Shown here piece by piece: positions 13,188 through 19,592 of a DNA stretch of 19,592 bases. Position 1 is the first letter of the stretch; every line of letters starts with the position of its first letter. Where the stretch lies: the NCBI GenBank assembly GCA_902768065.1, contig CACXJP010000025.1, positions 1 to 19,592 on the forward strand, given 5' to 3'. A model generated the notes under the pieces. It ran no database searches, was not told the DNA's origin, and saw only the letters and a program-made list of their open reading frames with translations. This DNA comes from an uncultured Erysipelotrichaceae bacterium (lineage in GTDB: Bacteria > Bacillota_I > Bacilli_A > RF39 > UBA660). The position numbers and the translations under genes are program-made.

Positions 13188-15044
13188 ATGCAGTTAGATA
13201 AAATTAATAAAATTAATGATATAAAAAAACTTAGTATTTCTGATAAAGAAGAGTTAACAGGAGAAATTAGAGATTATTTATTAGAGGTTGTATCTAAAAC
13301 TGGAGGACATTTGGCGTCCAATTTAGGTATTGTAGAATTGACAATTGCTCTAGAAAGTGTTTTTGATGTAACAAAAGATAATATTATTTGGGATGTAGGA
13401 CATCAATGTTATGTTCATAAAATACTAACTGGTAGAAAAAATGATTTAAAAAAGATGCGTCAATTTAATGGGATTTCTGGTTTTCCTAAGACTTCTGAAT
13501 CTTATACTGATTCTTTTAATACTGGTCATAGTAGTACATCTATTTCTGCCGCAATTGGTATTGCGACAGCTAGAGATATAAAAAAATCAAAAAATCATGT
13601 TATTGCAGTTATTGGAGATGGTGCACTAACAGGTGGAATGGCTATGGAAGCTCTTAATCATGTTGGATTTTCTGGAAAAGATATAATTGTTATTTTGAAT
13701 GATAATGAAATGAGTATATCAAAAAATATAGGTGGTATGAACAGACTTCTTACAAAACTTCGTGTTAAAAGAAATTATACAAAGTCAAATGACTTTTGGA
13801 AGACACATATTGGAAAGATTCCTATTATTGGTAGGCCAACTACTAAATCAGTTGGGCGAGTTAAGAATAGTCTAAAGCAATTAATAATACCAAGTATGTA
13901 TTTTGAAGATATTGGTTTCAGATACTTGGGACCTGTTGATGGTCATAATATATCTGATATGGAAGATTTATTTTCTAAGGCAAAGGAGTTACATGGGCCA
14001 ACATTAATTCATGTTCTTACTAAAAAGGGTAAGGGATATAAATTTGCTGAGGAAACTCCTGAGAAGTTTCATGGTATATCAGCTTTTAATATTGAAACAG
14101 GAGAACCTATTAAGAAAAAAAAGGATGATTATTCAGAAATATTCGGAAGAAAGCTTGTTTCTTTAGCTAAAAAGAATAAGTCAATTGTTGCGATTACTGC
14201 AGCTATGAAAGATGGTACTGGTTTAACTGAATTTTCACAGAAATATCCTGATAGATTTTTTGATGTAGGTATTGCAGAACAGCACGCTTTGACTTTCGCA
14301 GCTGGCCTTGCTAAATCTGGGTTAATACCTTTTATTTCTTTATATTCTTCATTTTATCAAAGAGGATATGATCAAGTTATACATGATATTTGCCTTCAAA
14401 ATTTACATGTTGTAATGTGTATTGATAGGGCTGGTGTTGTTGGTAATGATGGACCAACTCATCATGGACTATTTGATTTAGCTTTTTTTAGATTAGTTCC
14501 TAATATTGTAATAATGGCACCTAGAGATTATAAAGAATTAGAAATGATGATGGAGATGGCTGTTGAGATTGATAAGCCTGTTTCAATAAGATATCCAAGA
14601 GGTAGTGAGGCAAAAATAAACTATCCTTGTAAAAAAATAAAAATGGGTAAATGTGATATTCTTGAAACTGGAGATGATCTCACAATTGTTACAATAGGTA
14701 ATTCTGTATATAAGGGAATTGTTCTTTCTGAAAAATTAAAGGAAGATAATATTTCAAGTGAAGTAATTAACTGTAGATTCTTAAAACCGTTTGATAGTAA
14801 GAATATTATTAAAAGTATAGATAAAACTAAAAAGGTTGTAGTTATTGAAGATGGAACTATTATTGGTGGGTTATGTTCTGCGATAAAGGAGACAATAATT
14901 GATAATAATCTTAAGGATGTTACTTCAAAGTATTTTGCTTATCCTGATAAATTTATTCCACATGGTTCAATACCTGATTTAGAAAAAAAATATCAGTTGG
15001 ATGATGAATCAATTTATAAAAATACGATTAAGATGTTTAAATAA
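13188..15044 (+). CDS. dxs: 1-Deoxy-D-xylulose-5-phosphate synthase
   Basis: First enzyme of the non-mevalonate isoprenoid route: joins pyruvate and glyceraldehyde 3-phosphate with loss of CO2, using thiamine diphosphate; also feeds thiamine and pyridoxal synthesis. 618 residues, normal length. Domain I: TGGHLASNLG (38-47), DVGHQCYVHK (69-78), SFNTGHSSTSIS (109-120) and the ThDP site GDGALTGGMAMEALN (143-157) with NDNEMSIS (171-178). Domain II: DVGIAEQHAL with the catalytic Glu, then SLYSSFYQRGYDQVIHD and DRAGVVGNDGPTHHG. Domain III is the C-terminal transketolase-like part (DILETGDDLTIVTIG; VVIEDGTIIGG). It is somewhat divergent but lacks no motif I can check. It stands alone between a terminator upstream and one downstream, so it seems to be a one-gene unit. 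Confidence 0.97.
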   Translation: MQLDKINKINDIKKLSISDKEELTGEIRDYLLEVVSKTGGHLASNLGIVELTIALESVFDVTKDNIIWDVGHQCYVHKILTGRKNDLKKMRQFNGISGFPKTSESYTDSFNTGHSSTSISAAIGIATARDIKKSKNHVIAVIGDGALTGGMAMEALNHVGFSGKDIIVILNDNEMSISKNIGGMNRLLTKLRVKRNYTKSNDFWKTHIGKIPIIGRPTTKSVGRVKNSLKQLIIPSMYFEDIGFRYLGPVDGHNISDMEDLFSKAKELHGPTLIHVLTKKGKGYKFAEETPEKFHGISAFNIETGEPIKKKKDDYSEIFGRKLVSLAKKNKSIVAITAAMKDGTGLTEFSQKYPDRFFDVGIAEQHALTFAAGLAKSGLIPFISLYSSFYQRGYDQVIHDICLQNLHVVMCIDRAGVVGNDGPTHHGLFDLAFFRLVPNIVIMAPRDYKELEMMMEMAVEIDKPVSIRYPRGSEAKINYPCKKIKMGKCDILETGDDLTIVTIGNSVYKGIVLSEKLKEDNISSEVINCRFLKPFDSKNIIKSIDKTKKVVVIEDGTIIGGLCSAIKETIIDNNLKDVTSKYFAYPDKFIPHGSIPDLEKKYQLDDESIYKNTIKMFK

Positions 15045-15070
15045 AAAATCTACTTATGTAGATTTTTTTT
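15043..15070 (+). terminator. Intrinsic terminator after dxs
   Basis: AAAAAATCTAC (15043-15053), loop TTAT, GTAGATTTTTT and further T. It overlaps the last bases of the dxs stop codon. Confidence 0.92.
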
Positions 15071-15120
15071 AATTGAGAAATATCTTATTATGTGGTACTT
15101 TTATAATAGAGGTGAATTGT

Positions 15121-16029
15121 ATGAATAATAAAGTTGTTTTAATTGGATGTGGAAATGTTGGTATGGCTTATGCATATGCTTTGGTTAATCAAAAAGTATA
15201 TGTTGATAATCTTGTATTAATTGATATAAATAAGGATAAAGCACTTGGTGAAGCAATGGATTTAAATCATTGTCAGGCATATAGTCCTTCTAAAATTAAA
15301 ATAACTGTTGGGGATTATAGTGATTGTAAAGGTGCGAAAATTGTTGTAATTGCAGCTGGAGCAAATCATGGCCCTGGTGAAACTAGAATGGATTTAATAT
15401 ATAAGAATAGTGAAATATTTAAAACTATTGTTTCGGATGTTATGAATAGTGGTTTTGATGGTATTTTTGTTGTTGCAACAAATCCATTAGATATAATGAC
15501 TTTTTTAACACTTAAGTATAGTGGTTTGCCAAATAATAGAGTAATTGGTTCTGGGACAACCCTTGATACTGCGAGATTAAGATTTTTGTTAAGTGAAAGA
15601 GTTGGAGTATGTCCAAAGAATATTGAAGCTTATGTTATTGGTGAACATGGTGATAGTGAATTTATTCCTTGGAGTAATGTTGATATTGCATATAGAAAGA
15701 TAAGTGATGTTTTATCTGACGAAGAATTACAAGAAATTGAAGATGAAGTAAGAAATTCTGCTTATGAGATTATTGAGAGAAAAGGTGCTACTGCATATGG
15801 TATTGGAATGTGTCTTGTAAGAATAACTAATGCAATAATTGAAGATAAAAATATTATTCTTCCAGTTTCTAGTTGGGATGCAAAAAATGAAATATGTATT
15901 TCTACACCAGCGATTGTTAATAAAGATGGAGTTAAAGAAAAGGTATATATTCCCCTTAATTATGAAGAGACACAAAAACTAATTAATTCTATAGATGTTA
16001 TTAAAGAAGCAATTTCTAAAGTTTATTAA
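15121..16029 (+). CDS. L-lactate dehydrogenase family protein with altered specificity loop
   Basis: NAD-dependent 2-hydroxyacid dehydrogenase of the LDH/MDH superfamily; the likely job is reducing pyruvate to L-lactate in fermentation. 302 residues. Rossmann motif GCGNVGMAYAYAL (9-21), then IDINKDKALGEAMDLNH. Active-site loop AGANHGPGETRMDL (79-92) with catalytic Arg89; NPLDIMTFLTLKYSG (121-135); SGTTLDTARLRF with Asp149 and substrate-binding Arg152; IGEHGDSE (173-180) with catalytic His176; KGATAYGIGMCLVRI. The odd point is the loop: canonical LDH has Q-K-P-G-E-T-R and the Gln sets pyruvate specificity, while here it is H83-G84. LDH is still the best call because Arg152 and the fold class fit. 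ATG 15121 follows AGAGGTG; an in-frame start 16 codons upstream lacks an RBS. The next gene starts 14 bases downstream. Confidence 0.88.
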   Translation: MNNKVVLIGCGNVGMAYAYALVNQKVYVDNLVLIDINKDKALGEAMDLNHCQAYSPSKIKITVGDYSDCKGAKIVVIAAGANHGPGETRMDLIYKNSEIFKTIVSDVMNSGFDGIFVVATNPLDIMTFLTLKYSGLPNNRVIGSGTTLDTARLRFLLSERVGVCPKNIEAYVIGEHGDSEFIPWSNVDIAYRKISDVLSDEELQEIEDEVRNSAYEIIERKGATAYGIGMCLVRITNAIIEDKNIILPVSSWDAKNEICISTPAIVNKDGVKEKVYIPLNYEETQKLINSIDVIKEAISKVY

Positions 16030-16043
16030 AAAAGAGGTTGTTT

Positions 16044-17564
16044 ATGAAAAAATTTATTAATAAAGAAAAAAAGATATTGGAGATAATAACAAGTATATAT
16101 ATATGTATTATTGTTTTATTATTTCCATTAATTGTTGACTCTACTGGATTTTTTCATATTTTAGAGTGTAAATGGCGTTTCTTTGTAATCGTCACTATCA
16201 CTTGTTTGTTTTTGTGTTTTATTATTTTTATGTTTTTCTTAATTGTAAAAAAAGTAAATTATTTTAGAGAAATAAAATTTACAAAGATTCATTTTGTGGC
16301 ATTTTTATTTCTACTTGTTTGTATAATTTCTTGTTTATTATCACCATTCAAGAAAGATTATAATTTGATAATTGGTGTTGGAAGAGGAGAAGGTCTTTTA
16401 GTGACTTCACTTTATATATTATCTTTTTTGTTTGTTTCATTATTTGGTAAATTTAATAAGAAATATATATTACTTTTTTCTATTTCTTCAATATTGTTCA
16501 GTTCAATTTCAATTCTACAGTTTATAGGTTTTAATCCTTTAAATATGTATCAAGATGGAATTGGTATACATAATGTTAGTTTTTTAGGAACTATTGGTAA
16601 TATTGATTTTGTATCTGCGATATATTGTATATTTTTAACTATGGCAGCTGCGGCATTTATTTTTTTAGAGGATGAGCCTAAGTATACTAAAATAATTCAT
16701 TTATTATCAATTCTTATGGGATATATGATGATTGCCATTATTGATGTTTTAAGTGGTAAAGTTGCGACTTTGGCAATTGTAGCGATTATATTTCCTTTTA
16801 TTATTCTTAATAATAAGAGATTATCAAGATTTGTTTGTTTAATAGGTACAATTATCTTAGCATATGGTATTAATTTATTTATTAATCCACAATATCATTA
16901 TAATGATGGTAGGGTTTCATTACATTTTAATCTAAGTATTTATGTCTTATTACTTTTTGGGTTAGCAGGCATAATAATATTTTTATCACATATTTTATAT
17001 AAATCTAAATATGAATTAAAGAATACTAAAAAAGTTGTTAAAAGTTGTTATTTTATAATGATTGGTATTGGATTTATGGGACTTATATTTCTTTATTTTT
17101 ATAAGTTTAAAAGTGGGATGTTATATGAAATTCATGAGTTATTACATGGTAACTTTGATGATGATTTTGGTACATATCGTGTGTTTTTATGGAAAAGAAC
17201 TTTATCAATAATTCCTGAGTATTTTGTTTTTGGATCTGGTTGTGATACTTTTGCGATTAGATTTATGGCTAGGTATACGGCTGATGTTGCTGCTTTAGGA
17301 GAGCTTACGATAAATGATACTGCGGCAAATGTATATTTAACGATGTTTGTTAATCTTGGAATTGTAGGATTGAGTACTTATTTGACATTTTTATTTTTAC
17401 AGATTAAAGAGGGGATTAAGAAATGCAATAAGTATTCTTTAGTATTATTGATAACGTTGATATGTTATATAATTCAGGATTTTTTTAACCTTTCTGTTGT
17501 AATAGTAAGTCCATTATTTTGGATGGTGATGGCTTTACATTTTTTAAGTATAAGTGATAAATAA
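16044..17564 (+). CDS. O-antigen ligase family (Wzy/WaaL/PglL-like) membrane protein
   Basis: Polytopic membrane protein of 506 residues with about 10-12 predicted helices. This family joins or transfers lipid-linked glycans: polymerases, O-antigen ligases and protein O-glycosyltransferases. Seen here: GVGRGEGLLVTSLY (111-124), a Firmicutes signature of the family; the large extracytoplasmic loop with R379 in YRVFLWKRTLSIIPEYFVFG (the family's 'R...W..al..i...PllG.G'); then DTAANVYLTMFVNLGIVGL from 425. In WaaL and PglL this last motif carries an essential His next to the Asn; here it is A428-N429, so the catalytic His is missing or moved. ATG 16044 follows AAAGAGG. Coupled closely to the LDH gene upstream and followed by the surface protein gene, which has its own promoter. 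Substrate unknown. Confidence 0.85.
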   Translation: MKKFINKEKKILEIITSIYICIIVLLFPLIVDSTGFFHILECKWRFFVIVTITCLFLCFIIFMFFLIVKKVNYFREIKFTKIHFVAFLFLLVCIISCLLSPFKKDYNLIIGVGRGEGLLVTSLYILSFLFVSLFGKFNKKYILLFSISSILFSSISILQFIGFNPLNMYQDGIGIHNVSFLGTIGNIDFVSAIYCIFLTMAAAAFIFLEDEPKYTKIIHLLSILMGYMMIAIIDVLSGKVATLAIVAIIFPFIILNNKRLSRFVCLIGTIILAYGINLFINPQYHYNDGRVSLHFNLSIYVLLLFGLAGIIIFLSHILYKSKYELKNTKKVVKSCYFIMIGIGFMGLIFLYFYKFKSGMLYEIHELLHGNFDDDFGTYRVFLWKRTLSIIPEYFVFGSGCDTFAIRFMARYTADVAALGELTINDTAANVYLTMFVNLGIVGLSTYLTFLFLQIKEGIKKCNKYSLVLLITLICYIIQDFFNLSVVIVSPLFWMVMALHFLSISDK

Positions 17565-17567
17565 TTG

Positions 17568-17596
17568 TTGAATTTGTTTTTTTATAATTATATAAT
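17568..17596 (+). promoter_or_regulatory. Promoter for the surface protein gene
   Basis: TTGAAT (17568-17573), 17-base spacer, TATAAT (17591-17596), then a TAGGAGTGA RBS before ATG 17621. Confidence 0.6.
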
Positions 17597-17620
17597 CATT
17601 ATAGAATAGGAGTGAATTTA

Positions 17621-19276
17621 ATGAGTAGTAAAAGTAAGATAGTAAGAGTATCAATATTTGGAATATTTGCTCTTGTTTTAGGAGTTTTTATAGGATATGA
17701 GTCTAAGTATATTGATGGAGGTTATATTAGGGATAATCTATATACTGCGATAGGTCTTTCTACAAGACCAAATGCTTCAAGATCAAATGCATCAAGATCA
17801 AATGCGACAAATCATAATGCGACAAATCATAATGCGACAAATTACAATGCAACTGATCATAATGCAACTGATCATAATGCAACAAATGCTAATGCTAGTG
17901 CAACTGATGGAATTTTATATTTACTTGATTTTTCATTAGAGAAGGATACTGCTTCAACTGGTGAAAAAATTGCTGTTAATTATTCTGTAAGTGGAGCACA
18001 TACAATTGGTACAACCGTTATATTTAAAAATGATGCTGGTGATTTAACATTTACTGCACCAGTTGAATCAATTGCTTCTGACCCTTATATTGTAATTCCT
18101 TCAAATGTTATTCCTAACAAATACAATGTTGTTGGAGTATTATTGACTGGAAGAAATAGTGATGGATCAACATTTACTAAGCAATTTAGTAAAACTGCAG
18201 ATAATGGTAGTAATGTATTTAATTTTACAAGTGTATTAAATGTTAGTTCAAATCAGTTTAATATATTAGATAGTGTAAAATTAAAAGGTATTTCAATTGA
18301 AAGTAAAAGTGCAAAATTAGGAGAAAAAGTTAACTTAAAAATTAATTATGAAGGAAAAATCAATAAGATGAAGCTTGTATTTACAAATTCAAGTAATAAG
18401 CAAATGAGTGTGTTTGTTAAATCTATTGATAGTAAACCTTATTTTGAAGTTCCTTCTAATGTAACAAGTGATAATTATAATTTAACTGGTGTTCTTATTG
18501 AAGCTGAAAAAGGAACTATTTTATATGATGTAAATGAAAAAGAGGGTGCCTTAAAACTAGATATTGTAGCTTCAATAGAAATAAAAGGTAAGAGTGATAA
18601 TTCTTATTTATATAATAATGAAGATATTACTAACGAAATAATCGCAGCATTATATAAATTAGGAAATGGTGCTGAAATAACTGTAAATGCTGATGCTAAT
18701 TCTTTAATTAATTCAGAGTTATTTAATGCTATTAAAGGTAAGAATAAAAAATTAATAATTAATTATGGAGATAATCAAATAATATTTAATGGAAAAGATG
18801 TTACTGATCCTAAGTCAATTGATGCAGCAATTACTTTAGGAACTGTAAGTGATGATGCTGATATTAATAATTATGTTAAAAAGGGTGTTTTGGTTACTTT
18901 CGCAGATAATGGATATTTACCTGGTAAAGCTCTAGTAAGAATAAAGAGTACTAAACAAATGGATAGTATATTAAGTGATGAAGATACTCATGTATATTAT
19001 TATAATGAATTAGATGATAATTTCTCTGAGATTGTTACTAATATAAGTAAAACAAAAGAAGATTTCTATGAATTTGAAATAACTCATAATTCAAGCTATG
19101 TATTAGTAAATAGTAAATTAGATAGTTCAATTGTAGTTAGTGATATTGAGCCTAATGATTATGTTACATGGCAAAAGAGTGGTAAGGTATATATATTAAT
19201 TATTGGATGTGCATTATTATTAATAATTGCCGTAACAATTGTTATATTACTTACTAAAAAGAAAAGAAAAAAATGA
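17621..19276 (+). CDS. Surface protein with NA(S/T) pentapeptide array, two Ig-like repeats and C-terminal anchor
   Basis: 551 residues, function unknown. An N-terminal hydrophobic segment (7-25, IVRVSIFGIFALVLGVFIGY) exports and may anchor it. Residues 51-95 hold nine pentapeptides of form N-A-(S/T)-x-x. Two related beta-rich domains follow (about 97-190 and 223-325); each has the pattern 'G(E)K(I/V)...Y...PSNV...YN(V/L).GVL'. Residues 325-500 form a further mixed domain. A C-terminal membrane helix (about 523-543) ends in KKKRKK. This gives a protein with most of its mass outside the cell and short basic ends inside. ATG 17621 fits TAGGAGTGA; the GTG at 17612 is inside that site. Reading stops at a TGA directly after an A7 run; the next frame continues with a plausible tail to 19364, so the listed end may be premature. 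Confidence 0.85.
   Translation: MSSKSKIVRVSIFGIFALVLGVFIGYESKYIDGGYIRDNLYTAIGLSTRPNASRSNASRSNATNHNATNHNATNYNATDHNATDHNATNANASATDGILYLLDFSLEKDTASTGEKIAVNYSVSGAHTIGTTVIFKNDAGDLTFTAPVESIASDPYIVIPSNVIPNKYNVVGVLLTGRNSDGSTFTKQFSKTADNGSNVFNFTSVLNVSSNQFNILDSVKLKGISIESKSAKLGEKVNLKINYEGKINKMKLVFTNSSNKQMSVFVKSIDSKPYFEVPSNVTSDNYNLTGVLIEAEKGTILYDVNEKEGALKLDIVASIEIKGKSDNSYLYNNEDITNEIIAALYKLGNGAEITVNADANSLINSELFNAIKGKNKKLIINYGDNQIIFNGKDVTDPKSIDAAITLGTVSDDADINNYVKKGVLVTFADNGYLPGKALVRIKSTKQMDSILSDEDTHVYYYNELDDNFSEIVTNISKTKEDFYEFEITHNSSYVLVNSKLDSSIVVSDIEPNDYVTWQKSGKVYILIIGCALLLIIAVTIVILLTKKKRKK
17771..17905 (+). repeat. Nine 15-bp units coding for NA(S/T)xx pentapeptides
   Basis: Units start at 17771, 17786, 17801, 17816, 17831, 17846, 17861, 17876 and 17891. 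Several neighbours are identical (17801/17816; 17846/17861), which indicates expansion by slippage. Every complete unit encodes Asn-Ala-Ser or Asn-Ala-Thr, the shape of an N-glycosylation sequon. Confidence 0.95.
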
Positions 19277-19364
19277 AGATACAACTGAAGAAAATGAAAA
19301 GGTAGAAAATAAGAAAGAAAAGAAGTTTAAATTTTCTGAGGTAGATAAAAAAGATGATAAATAA
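19272..19364 (+). pseudogene. Out-of-frame C-terminal tail of the surface protein
   Basis: Directly after the A7 run (19267-19273) the frame shifted by one base reads 30 charged residues, starting NEDTTEENEK and ending FSEVDKKDDK, with its TAA at 19362-19364 butting onto the terminator. Removing one A would fuse it to the KKKRKK that follows the last membrane helix, giving a typical cytoplasmic tail. It has no RBS or start of its own. Either a real or phase-variable frameshift, transcriptional slippage, or an assembly error in a homopolymer. Confidence 0.6.
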
Positions 19365-19391
19365 AAAAGAGTTAATAGTTAACTCTTTTTT
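19363..19391. terminator. Bidirectional intrinsic terminator
   Basis: AAAAAAGAGTTAA (19363-19375), loop TAG, TTAACTCTTTTTT (19379-19391). It lies between the convergent surface-protein and phosphopantetheinyl transferase genes and overlaps the stop codons of both. Confidence 0.92.
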
Positions 19392-19591
19392 TTACATATA
19401 GAAAATATATAATTGTCTATTCTATCTGAAGAATAGGCATTTATTTTTTTGTCACTGCAAGTTATATTATTATTATCTATGATGAATTCAACTTCTTTTA
19501 TTCTTGATAAATCTTTTCCTAACATTTTAAAATAAGCTTCTTTTAAAGTATATATTTGAAATAGTCTTTTATATATATCATTTTCACTTGA
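19379..19591 (-). CDS. 4'-Phosphopantetheinyl transferase superfamily protein, C-terminal part
   Basis: Only the last 70 residues are in the window; the gene continues past base 19592. The sequence contains Y-T-L-K-E-A-Y-F-K-M-L-G-K-D-L, the Sfp/AcpT motif W-x-x-K-E-(A/S)-x-x-K-x-x-G that holds the magnesium-binding Glu and the phosphate-binding Lys. The enzyme transfers 4'-phosphopantetheine from CoA to a Ser of carrier proteins. Tyr replaces the usual Trp. The end is a short beta-rich stretch (RIKEVEFIIDNNNITC) and a Lys-rich tail read through the terminator stem. Too little is visible to tell an AcpS-type fatty-acid role from an Sfp-type one, though the motif is closer to Sfp/AcpT. Confidence 0.8.
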   Translation of the reverse strand, partial: SSENDIYKRLFQIYTLKEAYFKMLGKDLSRIKEVEFIIDNNNITCSDKKINAYSSDRIDNYIFSICKKKS

Positions 19592-19592
19592 T

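Overview
The window is strongly AT-rich, uses the standard bacterial code (TGG for Trp, TGA as stop) and has Shine-Dalgarno sequences of the AGGAGG or GGTGAT type. Gene families and local order are those of Bacilli: SigG followed by a YlmC/YmxH protein, then YunB and YutD; a SPOCS-LysM protein like SpoVID; a 12-gene tRNA cluster with encoded CCA ends; the non-mevalonate (DXP) route; L-LDH; rubrerythrin. I infer an anaerobic, low-GC, probably gut-associated member of the Bacilli (Erysipelotrichia or RF39-like) with at least part of a sporulation programme. The lineage is an inference.

Layout. 1-1934: an operon-like run of a 5'-truncated unknown protein, a SpoVID-like LysM protein and an overlapping unknown gene. 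1884-2096 (minus): a small Cys-motif membrane protein with a good RBS. 2192-2731: rubrerythrin with its own promoter and terminator. 2757-3122 (minus): a small membrane protein, divergent from a long U32 family protein (3187-5346). 5409-6471: a membrane-anchored thioredoxin-like protein and TrmL. 6543-8562: sigG, ylmC-like, yunB and yutD. 8628-10991: a DUF1292 protein and a large acidic repeat/coiled-coil protein. 11013-11696: divergent NifU-domain and S1-domain genes. 11766-12831: tRNAs Val, Thr, Tyr, Gln, Lys, Leu, Ser, fMet, Asp, Phe, Arg, Pro, then a terminator. 12832-13187 has no protein gene but holds a promoter, three predicted helices and a terminator, proposed here as a structured RNA. 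13188-16029: dxs and an L-LDH family gene. 16044-19364: an O-antigen-ligase-family membrane protein and a surface protein with a pentapeptide NA(S/T) array. The window closes with the 3' end of a 4'-phosphopantetheinyl transferase gene on the minus strand.

How the parts fit. SigG, YlmC, YunB and the SPOCS-LysM protein all point to endospore formation. Rubrerythrin, LDH and the NifU scaffold fit a fermentative anaerobe. TrmL, the U32 protein, the S1 protein and the tRNA cluster serve translation. The two right-hand genes look like a cell-surface module.

Most worth checking: the sequon-like repeat protein beside an O-antigen-ligase homologue that lacks the usual His; an A7 run that cuts a plausible 30-residue cytoplasmic tail off that surface protein; the candidate structured RNA upstream of dxs; and an LDH with a changed substrate-specificity loop.
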